Source: Rhabditophanes sp. KR3021
Taxonomy: Eukaryota > Nematoda > Chromadorea > Rhabditida > Alloionematidae
Direction of reading: 5' to 3'
DNA: 64,000 nucleotides
NCBI GenBank assembly: GCA_963281155.1
Contig: CAUJLY010000006.1
Location: 434,001-498,000, forward strand
Under the pieces are notes generated by a model, which had not been told where the DNA came from, made no database searches, and was given only the letters and a program-made list of their open reading frames with translations. Positions 11,090 through 22,096 of the stretch are shown here, piece after piece. The first letter of the stretch is position 1; every line of letters starts with the position of its first letter. The translations under genes and the position numbers were made by a program.

Positions 11090-12215
11090 AGGATTTATTG
11101 TTGTTGATGGGCTGAAAGTTGCGAATTCAGATTATTTCTATATGTTGAAAATCGAACGACAGCTTCACCAAGTGTGCTTGTTTGTTTTTTAGGAGAAGAA
11201 TAATTTAAGTTATTTATTATTGATGCAAAAGTTTGAGATGGTGGCGGATGCATATGGTCGACTGGTTTAGTTGGTTTTAACTGATATAATATGAGAACGT
11301 CGAATAGAGGGAGAATTAGGTATTAAACTTAGAGTTGATGAATTATTGTTATTTGATAATAACGTGTACTTTGATTTGGTGAAGTTGTTGAAAGTTGTGT
11401 AGTATATTTATTTGTACCATAATCTTTAGGGACATTAGATACATTTTCAAAGCGGTACTTTAGAGCAGCATATTCAGATGAGTCGTTGATGTGTGATTTT
11501 AAAATAACACTTTTCCCGCGATTTCTAAAATTATTTGGCGACTAAATTGCTGTTGTAAGGATCTTTGTTTTACCAATTTTCTTTCTAAAAATTGTCTGCT
11601 ACTAGGAATAACACCATTAAATGTGATAATATTGCTTTTCTATTTAAAACCGGAGCCGATTTTGGAGAATTGTGATCAATCAAATTACATGACTGGGAAG
11701 GAGGCTTGCTATTTTTTGGTTGTCCTATTTCCTCTTCATTTGAAGGAAACTTTTATGTGAACTGTTCATCTTCTTTTCCTTTACATCAAATAAGCTTTTT
11801 GGTCGTTTGGAAGTAATACTAATCATATTATAATTAAAAGTACTTATAATGTCCACATGCATCTGTAACTCGATTATCTTTAGGCGAAATGTTTGTACTT
11901 TTGCCATTTTTTAGATTAACTCCTATTATTTTATGCCTATCATCCACGTTTGGTAAATTGTGTGGGCTGACTTTGATATCTTGACCAATTCGATAAATTA
12001 TCACATCTTTAGTTCTTGATTTCTCTTTTTGTTCATTTTTATGTCCATATTTTTGTTCATTTTTATGTTCATATTTTTGTTCATTTTTATGATCATATTT
12101 TTGTTCATTTTTATGATCATTTTTTGAAAGCAGAATATTCCGCGCTAATAATAATAAATGATAGCGTATTCGTTCCAGGGCGTTTCAAATTTCTTAAAAT
12201 CTATTTAAATTTCAT
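11090..12215 (-). pseudogene. Frameshifted coding region with KYxHKNEQ repeats, unknown
   Basis: Read on the minus strand, long coding-like stretches change frame several times. First is NALERIRYHLLLLARNI followed by four KYxHKNEQ units and then SRTKDVIIYRIGQDIKVSPH…. Next are FPSNEEEIGQPKNSKPPSQS…, then SSEYAALKYRFENVSNVPK…, then SSTLSLIPNSPSIRRSH. Composition is polar, S/N/K-rich and disordered. It lies directly downstream of the SWIM-type transposase fragment on the same strand and may be the rest of that element or a separate passenger gene. At least four frame breaks or stops make it non-functional. Confidence 0.45.
12026..12121 (-). repeat. Four tandem 24-bp units (coding, 8-aa repeat)
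   Basis: Exactly four 24-bp units with a few substitutions (TTTTTGTTCATTTTTATG, then NTCATA). On the minus strand each encodes KYxHKNEQ. Unit length is a multiple of three and substitutions keep the frame, so the expansion probably happened while the frame was translated. Confidence 0.7.
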
Positions 12216-12350
12216 CCTTAACTCATCCTAGAGTAGCATCTGTTTTTTTAAACTTTGAATGGGATTAAACAGTGCAGCAAGCTAAATTATTAATCACAAA
12301 GACAATTAAATCAGTATTACAAATATAGAATAAAATAATGAAAATATGAC

Positions 12351-12900
12351 TCAATTATTAGCCCAACTATATATAACATTATTATGCTTTCTTTTACCAC
12401 GTGTTAGGACATTATAATTAATGTCAGTGGGTAATGATTTGCCGAACTTAACATGCCGAATATACTTTTCATGACAACAACAGCCATTTTTGTAATAATC
12501 TTTACATGAGCAATATAAATTACCACCTTCTATCTCTTTTAAAATGGCAATATTATGGATACAATGTTTAAAATCAGAAAATGTGGAGAAGGATGACAAG
12601 TTGATGCGGCTGAAGAATGTCTGGCACTGTTCTAGTGATAAATTCGATGTAATGGGTGAAGTAAGAGGTACGCCCAAGGTAATATTTTCGCCAAAGATTG
12701 GAAGACTCGTTTTCTCATTTCTTTTACTTTCGTTCACGCATTCTTCGTATCCATATTAAATTGACTTTTATTTTCTCTATTGGAAGTAACTTTGCTTTTT
12801 TCTTCTAAGTAAGACTGGAGGAGACTTAGATATTCAGGCATAACCTTCTTTTGCGTAAAAAGTGACATTTCAAGCCCAAAGCTTTCTAAAATTCAGTATT
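12351..12900 (-). pseudogene. MULE-like transposase fragment with SWIM zinc finger
   Basis: The minus-strand frame 12737-12351 contains a SWIM-type finger, CxCx8-9CxH, in GGNLYCSCKDYYKNGCCCHEK. A basic LTRGKRKHN tail follows, as in the C-terminus of Mutator-like (MULE) transposases. Upstream, another frame (12868-~12735; MSLFTQKK … PEYLSLLQSYLEEKS) continues after a frameshift near 12735. The DDE catalytic core is not present in the window, so the fragment is inactive. Confidence 0.55.
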
Positions 12901-14030
12901 GACGTAGCTTGTGACAATTCGTGGATATTGTTCTTGATAGAAATTTGTATGAATAAATTTATTTCTTTGTAAGAGTCGGGACAAAAAGGAGCAGGGGGGA
13001 GAAGAAAGAAGACGTGGGTGAATATAATTCCACTAATCTTCCTGAGATATCAGACAACAACATTACAATAAGCTGATATTTTATTAGTTTAAACTTTTGT
13101 ATAAACAAATTAAACTATTTTTTAGTTAAAATGTTTTCAAAAATAAATCTGCTGGTATATCGTTCAATTAGCTAATATGCAATTTTATTTCAACCTTTTA
13201 TGAATACACATGAACGCAAAAAATGTATTTTATTGTCGTTTTTCGACACTATTACGCACTTAGCACGGAAATGTAAAAAAAGCGACAGCAAAATTTTTCT
13301 GTGTAATGCTACTTTATACATACCTCACGTCTTGCATGAATCGGGTATATAAATTCTGACTAATATTCGCAACAATCGTTGTATAGCATCCTTTATAATA
13401 TACAAGTATTATATTGTTCCTTTACATGTATTTATCACTATCTTAGAGTTGCCTAGACGTACACATTCTCGATAACTATAAGTAAATATTTTAAGTGAGT
13501 TGATTAAACAAATATTTATAATTACCAAAATCATTTAAATATAAAGCCATGATTGTGATATGTTTATATTTATATAAGTGATCTAGTAAAACTTGAGATG
13601 ATAAAACATTTGCTACACGTTTATAAATTGATACTAAATTTATAGCTTAATCAAAAACTATTTTAATATTGATTATTATATGTGTGTATTACCAACAATT
13701 TTTAAAATTATGTTAATAATTCATTTTCTGTTAAAGAATAAGTGCTGATTAAAGCATCGTTTCCTAATTAAATTATATTTAACTTAAATTAAGAGATTGC
13801 TATGTATAATTTTCCATTATAAACAATTGCGCGACGTAGTACAGATAAACTTTTCGTTTTTCTTGCATGAATGGTTGTGAGTTCGGTCTGATTGTGCTGC
13901 GATGCAGTGTCGCATATTAAAGGAAATTGTGTGGCTGCCCCAAGGTTGCCCCGTTCGAAGTTAGTATATTCCAGCTCGCGCTATAGCTCCGTCGAAGCGA
14001 TGAAAAGTGGGACAAACCATGCTAGCTACA
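12901..14030. other. Intergenic with a GC-richer island at 13865-14030
   Basis: Most of this stretch is featureless AT-rich spacer. From about 13865 to 14030 base composition shifts clearly to higher GC (for example GCTGCGATGCAGTGTCGC), just before the CHK-like gene. No tRNA, snRNA or coding frame could be assigned to it on either strand. Confidence 0.5.
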
Positions 14031-14043
14031 TTTTTTAATTTAG
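14030..14043 (+). promoter_or_regulatory. Candidate spliced-leader acceptor
   Basis: TTTTTTAATTTAG ends 3 nt before the ATG at 14047, with no coding exon seen upstream. This fits a trans-splice acceptor that would receive the SL leader. Confidence 0.5.
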
Positions 14044-14046
14044 GCA

Positions 14047-15385
14047 ATGACAGAGGAAAAGATAGAAAGTATTTTTGTTGATAGCAAACTATCCAAAGAA
14101 CTTTATCAAGATTCGCAAACCACAGTTGGTTGGATTGTTGAGTGCTTGATTAACAAATCAGAGGAATTTAATAAAATCAGAGGTAATTTGAGAATAGCTT
14201 CTGTATGTTTAAAAATAAGTATCATTAACCATAACAATTTATTAGATCGAGGGACATGATATCTCCGATGGAAAGGGATTTTTGTCCAAAGTATACAAGA
14301 CTACAATTGCATTTGAGAACAAAGAAGATTCATACGTCTTTATTGTAAAAATTCCCGGTGCAGAAAGATTTGGCGAAACAATGAATAAAGAAATGGATGA
14401 AGATGAAATTAAACTACACGATTTAAAAGACGAATCAGTAGTTGCCATGCACAACAAAGAAGTTAAATTTTATTCAAAATTAATTGTTCAGATGCCAAAA
14501 TTGAAAGTTCCAAAGTGTTTTGGCTTTAAAGATCGTGTAACAAGAAAAGACGAAGGAGTTATATTGATGGAATATTTAGGTGTTGCAGGCATCATGCATG
14601 ACACTTTTGAACCATTCAATTTGGAAAAGGTTCAATCTGTGTTAGACGAATTGTTTATTTTGCAGACAAGTTCTTTGTTAATCAAAGATTATTGGAAAGG
14701 GAAGTATACTCCAGATGTTAGAAGCTCTGGCACAAGTTATATAGATGCAGTTTTTGAAGACAGCTGGAATTTAATTAAATCTCTAACGACAGAAGATTTA
14801 TACAAAGATATTAATCAAGAAGTTTTAAACCTAGCCAGTCATCATGCCGCTATTTGGGAATATAATAATCACACAGTTATTAAAGACAACAACAGCATTC
14901 TCACCCATGGAAATTTATGGAAAAATAATATATTATTTGATAGAGTAAATAATGAGTCAACAAATAATGTGCAAGTTTTGATAGATTGGCAGACTATCAT
15001 TGAAGGTAGTTTAATGAAAGACATAGTTTTCCATCTTGTTCTAAATACTACTGCTGACATCAGAAGACATTGTCTTGAAGTTATTTTACCTGAATATTAT
15101 GAAAAGTTCAAGGACTTTGTACAACAAAAAAATATAGTCTTTGACGTTTCCTGGGATGAATTTATTGAAGATTATTATTATCAGCTTATCGAGCAAGGTA
15201 TAATTTTGATAATTGCAGTTAAAATATTATTTGATTCAAACAAAGTTTCTGGTGATGCAGAAATTGAAGTTTGGGACAAGCAGAAACGAAATATTTGTAA
15301 AGATGTTTGCTTAACATTAAAAGATGCGATTGAAGGAGCCAAACTTGTAAAATCTGAATGGCTTATCAAAAACAAAAAGGATTAA
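14047..15385 (+). CDS. CHK/DUF1679-like kinase-fold protein
   Basis: Two exons (14047-14202, 14246-15385) join through a GTATGT donor to 431 aa, the usual length of the nematode DUF1679 (choline/ecdysteroid kinase-like, aminoglycoside-phosphotransferase fold) family. Motifs are EGHDISDGKGFLSKVYK near the N-terminus, LMEYLG in the hinge, a catalytic-loop equivalent HGNLWKNN, and VLIDWQ for the metal-binding Asp. In most members the loop reads HGDLWxxN; here the Asp is Asn, which could lower or abolish phosphotransfer. Family members are thought to phosphorylate small molecules and are often xenobiotic-induced. The intron start was chosen because GTATGT gives phase 0 and restores EGHDI. Confidence 0.83.
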
Positions 15386-15563
15386 ATGCAGTGTCTTTTA
15401 AAGTAGTTTATTTTTGTATGAGTATTTAAAATGTTGTTACATATTTTAGCATATTAAATAACTTATATAAATTTTGGCTTGCGGATATGCCCTACCATAA
15501 TATGGACATTATATACCATAATATGGAAATTATATATCATCTATATGGACATATAAAATCACG

Positions 15564-16118
15564 ATGGTGAAATATGCCAATGATCTTGCTGCTGCTGTTC
15601 CGGATTCATCAGAAGCTTTTACCAAATTTATTGCTCTGTTTAATCATGATTTAAAAAGAATCGGAGCAAAAGCCACAAAATACTGGATGACCTTTTCTGG
15701 AACTAATCTGTCAAAGATTCTTGAACACCTCTACAAGTTATTTGATGGTGTAATTAAATCAACTAAGATGCAAGGTTTTTACAAAGCTTTAAGAGATATT
15801 AAAAGACATGCTAGGTCTGAGATTTTGAGTGAAGAAGAAAAAATTCAAGCTATTCAACGTATTAAAGAATTTGCTGTTATAATGGATCCTTTGATGCAAT
15901 TCAATATGATGCCAGAGTCCCATCTCTTGATAAGCCATATGCCAGAAATAATAGTTTTATATTCATGTATGAACTATTTTAGTGAACAGCCAATTGAATC
16001 TATGCATGCTTCTATTAACGAAGATATGTTTAAAGTTAGTACATTTGATAAGCTTGTACATTTTATTATTTGGCATAATCAACGTGTTGAATTTAATGAT
16101 TCAAAGGTCCGAGAATAG
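15564..16118 (+). pseudogene. Transposon-derived gene fragment, type 1
   Basis: An open frame of 184 codons starting MVKYANDLAAAVP, rich in helices. Its C-terminal part (LLISHMPEIIVLY … FSEQPIESMHASIN) resembles the SEQ-x-x-E-x-x-H segment found near the end of several eukaryotic DNA-transposon proteins. A diverged relative sits at 59710-60153 (shared YWxxFSG and FSEQ). There is no N-terminal zinc finger or DDE core and no terminal repeats, so it is a fragment. Family assignment is uncertain. Confidence 0.45.
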
Positions 16119-16614
16119 TTAGGTCCGAATTAGTATAGAAAGACATTAAAAACATATAGTTAGTTATATTTCACATTTTACTTTAAAAAAAAGCACCGTG
16201 TTTTATAGAATTAATCATATTGTATCCTGTGCATTATCAAGTTCCTAATAAACTATTACATAAAGCTTGTGTTTATCATTGTATTCAACGCAAAATGGGT
16301 TTTCATCTTTACAACCACTGATTCCGTTATCATACTTATTTATTAATAAATCGCCATTTTAAGATTAAGATGCCCAAATGATTAACATAATCATAAAAGA
16401 ACCCGTCAATCATCAAAATTGTTCGGGGTAAGTTATTTATAATCTTAACAAATTAACCTTATCTCATTTATGTAGTTTTCCTTTTCATTTTATTATCATA
16501 CTCATTTCTACTTATACATAAATAAAAGTTACTTATAATTCTTTGTGTGTGGTTATCAGTTAATTATCCAATACACAACACTTTAAAAATTTACTAGCCT
16601 GCTGCGCATCTAAC
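16119..16614. other. Intergenic; no phosphatase exons found
   Basis: Searched for the HAD-phosphatase half expected upstream of a PNKP kinase domain (DxDGT motif) in all plus frames and found none. AT-rich spacer. Confidence 0.5.
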
Positions 16615-17241
16615 ATGACTGAGCTGTCTGTGGATATTCCTTTTGATCCAGTTACTTATCTGCATAAAAATCTGCCTGAATTTATTCCGTGTAATACTGT
16701 GTTGAATAAAAATAAGCAAGAAATGGTCATTTTAGTAGGTTTACCTGCTTCAGTAAGTTTTGATTCGCATAAATTTTAAATTAACCTTATTTAGGGCAAA
16801 AGCACATTAGCTAAGAAATGGGAAAATAAATACAATTACGGAGTCATCAACAGAGACACTCTAAACACACAAGTAAAATGTTTAACAATTGCCAATCAAA
16901 TGATTGAAGAGGGCAGAAGTGTCGTCATTGACAATACAAACATGAATGCCGTCTCCAGAGAAAAATACATCGACTTGGCAAAGACCCACAAAATTTCCAT
17001 TAGATGCTTTCACTTTAACTTAACTCCTGAACATTGTATACACAATAATGCCTTCCGACAAAGAATTGGAACTGATAGAGCTCATGATCGTGTCGACAAA
17101 AATGTCATTTGGAGACTTCAAAGAACCTACGAAAAACCAGAACTTGATGAAGGTTTTGAGTCAATTGTAACTGTCAATTTTGTCCCTATTTTTGAAAATG
17201 GAGAGCATGCTAGAATTTACAATTCCCGTTTAGTTAATTAA
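16615..17241 (+). CDS. Polynucleotide 5'-kinase domain protein (PNKP-like, kinase only)
   Basis: Two exons (16615-16752, 16795-17241) give 194 aa. The P-loop GLPASGKST is split by the 42-bp intron (S|GKST). It is followed by NRDTL, then IDNTNMNAVSREKY, RCFHFN, HNNAFR and a C-terminal region ending in INSR-like sequence, in the order seen in the kinase half of PNKP. FDPVTYL just after the start matches the linker that precedes the kinase in PNKP. It would phosphorylate 5'-OH ends of DNA (or RNA) for repair. Bifunctional PNKP also has an N-terminal 3'-phosphatase of ~200 aa, which is absent here; either a kinase-only paralogue or a gene with distant 5' exons. Confidence 0.82.
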
Positions 17242-17317
17242 ATTGTATTTAAATTTACTACACTTCATTTGAAATAAATACATGCGCATCTACTTTTTGT
17301 TTTATTATCTTGCACAC

Positions 17318-17540
17318 CATGGCTTCACCCAAAGAAGCTCACTTTGCCTTTGATAATTTTTCTGCATTAGGCAATGACTTTATGCTTACCGAAGCTTCAA
17401 ACATCACCAAAGAAAATCAAACCAAATTAGCTGATACTTACTTGCAAATTGAAATTAATTGTAAAGGAATTACTAAGGTGAACCAACAAATCAATATCTG
17501 CAAAAAACCAAAATTTGAATCGATTCTTTCATTTACATAA
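17318..17540 (+). CDS. Short hypothetical protein
   Basis: Begins 77 bp after the PNK-like gene on the same strand, a spacing typical of nematode operons. The frame opens MASPKEAHFAFDNF and runs 73 codons; codon use to about 17476 looks genuinely coding. A GTGAAC at 17477 could be a donor to an acceptor TTTTTAG near 17556, giving an alternative short end. No family is recognised. A minus-strand coding-like frame overlaps the 3' half, so only one of the two may be real. Confidence 0.35.
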
Positions 17541-17731
17541 TATCTCTTTATTTTTAGGTATTTGCCCTTCTCAATATCATTTAAGAAAGTATCCATTTCC
17601 AATACATCGAGCTTATATTTAGAAGAGAAGCCAATGTCATGTCTGTTGATAATGGCTACCCTAGTAATTATATTCTGAGTCTCCATTGATGAGTTGATTA
17701 TATTATCAAGTTCCTTTTCTAACTCCGACAA
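17541..17731 (-). CDS. Coding-like fragment on the opposite strand
   Basis: The minus frame EKELDNIINSSMETQNIITRV…LEMDTFLNDIEKGKY has the residue balance of a helical protein. A possible first exon MDLLQFIEKFTDQTMIQ lies upstream at ~17833-17783. I could not join the two in frame: a TAA at ~17737 intervenes. Unknown, possibly a broken gene. Confidence 0.3.
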
Positions 17732-18023
17732 ATTTTAAATTGCCGACACATTTCATCAATCTTTAATAATTTTTTGTTTTACACTGGATCATGGTCTGAT
17801 CTGTAAATTTTTCAATAAATTGTAACAGATCCATTTTAATATTAACATAAGTTGTCTTTTAATACGTATTTAAAGTAAAGAAAATATTTTACAAATTATC
17901 TCTTTAATCAACATAAACTGTTTATAATTAACTCTGGCTTAACTAACCATCACTTGTAAAAACAATTATTTTCAATAACGTAGTAGTAAAGTACACAAAT
18001 TATACCTAACATTTTCGTTTCAA

Positions 18024-18109
18024 CCGATCATAGCTCAGTTGGTAGAGCGGAGGACTGTAGAGTCAACACTGTTATCCTTAGGTCACTGGTTCAAATCCGG
18101 TTGATCGGA
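18024..18109 (+). tRNA. tRNA-Tyr (GTA) with a 13-nt intron
   Basis: Cloverleaf: acceptor CCGATCA pairs with TGATCGG (18102-18108), discriminator A at 18109. The D-arm contains AGCTCAGTTGGTAGAGC. Anticodon GTA is at 18057-18059 in ACTGTAG, and the T-arm contains the B box GGTTCAAATCC. An intron lies at 18061-18073, one base 3' of the anticodon, the canonical site; nematode tRNA-Tyr genes normally carry one. Transcribed by Pol III from internal A and B boxes. Confidence 0.95.
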
Positions 18110-18112
18110 ATC

Positions 18113-18118
18113 TTTTTT
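18113..18118 (+). terminator. Pol III terminator of tRNA-Tyr
   Basis: A run of six T on the sense strand 4 nt after the tRNA end. Confidence 0.85.
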
Positions 18119-18280
18119 GTTTCATTCAACAAATGGTATTAAGCATTTTTTATGGAATTTTGTTTGCCCATATTTTTGCTAAGCTTCTTTATTTTTGATA
18201 TATCCATAATTCAAATCATATGTATTTTTAGTGTAAAATTAAATATACACCGAATAATCTACATATTATAATATTACACA

Positions 18281-18960
18281 CATGAGTATTCTTGCAACTG
18301 GAAAAAAGAGTCTTACTCTTAATTTTACAATAGAAAAGTGTGGCAAAAAATTGTTGCGAATGTTCTTAATACCAGAAAACTCGTTCTTTAAGATTGCTGT
18401 CATGATAAAGATGCATTTACTGTATTATATCCGGTTGAACTCGTGAATTTTATTAACTTTTAGTGGGTTTTTGCTGTTAGGGACGCCTTTACTATTTCAC
18501 ATTTTACTTAAGTATAATCCTGCTAAACACCATTGTCATAAACGTTCACCATTACTAGAATTAGCTTCAAACAAATTATTTTTAACCGATTTAGACTTAG
18601 TAAATCTATGATCAGTGCACTAAAAGTTCACGTAGTTTTATTAATATATTAAATACAGAGAATCCTTTCATTTTTGTCCCTTTTGAAAACAAGCTTTGTT
18701 TTTAATGCGGATGCTACTATTTTCTATGCATTTTGATATTTCATATCCACTTTTCAGAGTTACTGTTGAGATGAAAAATATCCAACTATAAAGAACCTAA
18801 TTTTGGTGAGTACGCATATCGCTGCCCTCAATCACAATGCAAAGAAAAATGTTTCATGCTTTTAAGCCTTAAAGAACACTATATTTGAAAACACAATCTT
18901 AAATTAGATCCCACCGCACATACATCTAAACACGTTAAAAAACCAATGACTTATCTAAGT
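18281..18960 (+). pseudogene. C2H2 zinc-finger gene debris
   Basis: Interrupted coding-like frames. A 56-codon ATG frame starts MSILATGKKSLTLNF. PAKHHCHKRSPLLELASNK follows near 18520. Near 18810-18890 YRCPQSQCKEKC … LKEHYI*KH reads as a C2H2 finger (C-x4-C … H-x4-H) with a TGA between the two histidines. DPTAHTSKHVKKP continues after it. Several stops and frame changes; no complete finger remains. Confidence 0.4.
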
Positions 18961-19087
18961 TAAAGTGTTACTAAAAAAATCAATTATTAAATAATTATAG
19001 AGAGAACGTCTTGAGCAAATCTCTGCCTTTTTAGTTGATCAATCTATATCCTTTCCTGATAATGTATTTTTATTGTGCGATCAAATT

Positions 19088-19215
19088 TGAAGCAAAAACT
19101 CCTACACAATTAGCTAGAAAACTCCTTTACAAGCTCTAAATAAAACTCCTGCACAAGTAGCTAAAAAAAGTCCGTTAAAGCTTCTAACAAAACTCCTGTA
19201 CAAATAGCTGACAAA
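19088..19215 (+). repeat. Degenerate ~47-bp tandem repeat
   Basis: About 2.5 units starting AAAACTCCTGCACAAGTAGC with substitutions. In one frame each unit opens K-T-P-x-Q-x-A, which suggests a former lysine/proline-rich coding repeat at the tail of the adjacent zinc-finger debris. Confidence 0.5.
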
Positions 19216-19745
19216 ATATGATATTTAATCCTTAATTTGGTCCAGATTTTCATGATTGATGTATTGGGCCTAATTTAATAGTTTAATATTTTACTTTTTA
19301 TTTAACAAAACGTGTTTTGAATTTTCTTTTCTGATATGCTTCAATTTTATATTAATGTACATATACATGACAAGGATTTTTTTGTTCATTTGAAATATTA
19401 AATATGTTTCTTGTAAATCCAATTTCTTTTGATAATGTTCATTAAGCATACATTTTTATTCATACTTTATCACATAAAAATCTTAAGAGTACACTTATTC
19501 TGATAAGTTACTCTCATAATTTCTATAGAAAATTAGTTCCTTATTTGAAATGAAAAAGACTTAAGTATATACTACTATCCATTACAAGGTGGATCATTCA
19601 AAAATATTACGTAAATACGTCACCACCTATAAATATCACATCCGAAAAAAATACAACAAGCTTATATATTCCTTATTGTTTTCACCAGTACATATAAAGC
19701 GGTAAAATTAAATAATATTATTCCCCACCAAAGTGTTTTTCAAAA

Positions 19746-20948
19746 ATGTATAAAAACACTTTATTTAATGTAATATTTAACAATTTTGAGTATGATTGTT
19801 CTATGTTTAATTCTACTATGTTAAATGACCCTTCGAAGAAAAGTTTCAAAGTTGGTTTGCTGTATTTGACTTTAGGGATCATTTATATTGTAATCTATAT
19901 CCCTTTTGTCTTTGCAATGGTCAAACATATCAAAATTTCAGCTTACAAAATAATGTTGATGTTGGCAGTTTATGATCTTATTGGGCTATTTGTTGCTGGA
20001 GTGATGTCAGGTTTTTTTTCAATTCATGGAACTATTTATTGTTCAAATCAACTTAGAAGTGCTTTTTTCGGAGCTTTTGGTTTTGGCAGTTTTGCACTTA
20101 CAGAAAGTACATTGTTATTGTTAATACTTAATCGTTGTTTAACTTTGATGTTTTCATCGGCAGCAGATAAAGTATTTGCTGGAAACAATACTTGGTATAT
20201 GTTACTTTTACCTTTTTCTTATGGCATGTGGACGATATGGTTTACTCCTTATCCAATGTAAGTTAACTTGGTCCTTGTAATATGTGTATTGACATCAAAT
20301 TGTTAGGTACACTTCATGGGCTAATACATATCTATTTGACCCATATCCCGCCTATATCAAAACACCACCTGAAGATTTACATGAACGTAAGTTATTTAAA
20401 TATCACCCTGCAAATCATAAACAAATACTACGTACACGAAGTTACAAGGATTAAAATAGAATATCATACGTATGTTGTTTTCATTTTAATTATGACGTCT
20501 TAACAATATAAATCTAGTGCCATTTATTTATTATTTTGTCTATTTAGTTTATGGGAATATAATGCACGAAATAAATAACTACGGAATTTGCGGAATGCAA
20601 GTTCTTTCATATATTGTCCTCTTCATCTTATATATGTGGAAGTATGTCTTGGGATTCTACAAAACCGAATCTAATATCAAAAAATTTACCGGAGTAAGAT
20701 TATTTATTCAGACAACAGCCGTTTGTACATTCAGTTTATCAACATCGGGGTTATTCATTTTAATGAGTCATTTAACGGATGTTCCAGCTTCTTTGGGTAT
20801 ATTGGCACATTGCTCGTGGATTACTTCTTGTGGGATTAATGGAATGATTTATTTGTTGATGAATTCAACCTTGAAGGATACAATAAGGAAAGAATTTTTT
20901 GGTGTTAAGAAATATAAAGTGACAACGGTGGCTCAAAGAGTACCTTAA
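19746..20948 (+). CDS. 7TM chemoreceptor, srt family (second copy)
   Basis: Three exons (19746-20257, 20307-20386, 20548-20948) join to 330 aa. The start region has YDCSMFN, then VGLLYLTLG, IYIPFVFAM and SAYKIM, which match the srt gene at 4435. TM2-TM7 follow, with a WFTPYPM-YTSWANTYLFDPYP extracellular loop and a short basic tail. The second intron is 161 bp, long for this window. No lesion seen. Sequence is clearly diverged from the 4435 copy, so the duplication is old. The lack of an intron after KIM distinguishes it. Confidence 0.82.
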
Positions 20949-22096
20949 TTATTTTATAAATATTTGTCAAAATATATTGTTCTTGTCTTTCAATATCTGT
21001 TAATTACATTTATTTATGTACCAGACGACTACTCTATATTTAGTTCATTTTATGTGATTAGTCGCAATTAGAAAAGCTGCTTGAATATTCATTAACCATT
21101 CTACCCATTTGATACTTGATATGAAGCGCCACGGTAATACAATTTAGTGTAAAATAGTCCGTTTGATTTTATGGGCAATATTATGATAAATATTGAAAGA
21201 GTCTCTCCATGTAGGCATTTTTGTGTCACAGTTAAAGATGATTGTGGGTGAGGATGAATAAAAATGATTGGAGATGGGTTTCATTTATTGAATGTGACCA
21301 ATTTCCTACCTTTAATTGTTTGAATGAGAAAATGATTTTTGAAAGAGCTACCACTTTGCAATTGAAAAAAATTAATGCATCTTAACCACCAATCCAAATT
21401 CTTGAACCTAGAAAAATCAAATGCACACCTCAAATGATTGTTAACTCAAGTCTTCTCTTTTCCCTAAAACTCAAAGACACAACAATAGACAAATGTTTAT
21501 TGACGTGCACCTCAACTGATCCTCAATTCTCAAGCTTTAAAACAAAATATCTTATCGATACAATTGGGTGTCAACATGTCATCTAGGTCCAGTATTCCTA
21601 GTTTATCTAATAACATTAACTAAAATAACATGGAATTTCCCAAACTTTGACTATCCCTGTAAACCATTCTTTTATATTTCGATATGGTCTTTAATCAAAA
21701 GCATTCGTTTACCTCATCCCAATCCTGTACGTTTCCGCAAATTCATGTTCCGCTACTTCAATCGAAGGCAATTCTCTACTAACTCAATCTTCTCAAAATA
21801 TTTACTGCTTCCCAAATGGAGTCCTCTACCATTATTCAAAAATATCTCTAAACATGTGGGATTAGTCTTAGCTTTTGGCATAACTTTCCAAGTCATGTTT
21901 TGTATTCTAAAAAAATTAAATTACATCGAACTACTATTATTTATAGATTTGTAACGTGGCTAGGCCAGTAAAAATAAGATGTTTATCCGAGTAAGTAAAG
22001 TTACTGGAGTCCACTCTCAAAACAATCAACACCAGTTGAAAACAAAGATACAAATCCTTTAAGATTAGAACTATTTATTGAAATAAATAAGGATAA
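20949..22096. other. Intergenic, weak coding-like patches only
   Basis: A 128-codon plus frame at 21568-21954 opens with GTG and has no early ATG. On the minus strand near 21215-21235 a short DAYMERL-like piece resembles one at ~29070. Nothing firm. Confidence 0.35.

Noticed and set aside
13865..14030. Degraded U6 snRNA on the minus strand
   Set aside because: A short ATATACTAA-like match exists, but the ACAGAGA box and the 3' stem are missing.
21568..21954. 128-codon plus frame with basic and hydrophobic parts
   Set aside because: Starts at GTG with no early ATG, no signal or known domain; could be debris but cannot be supported as a gene.
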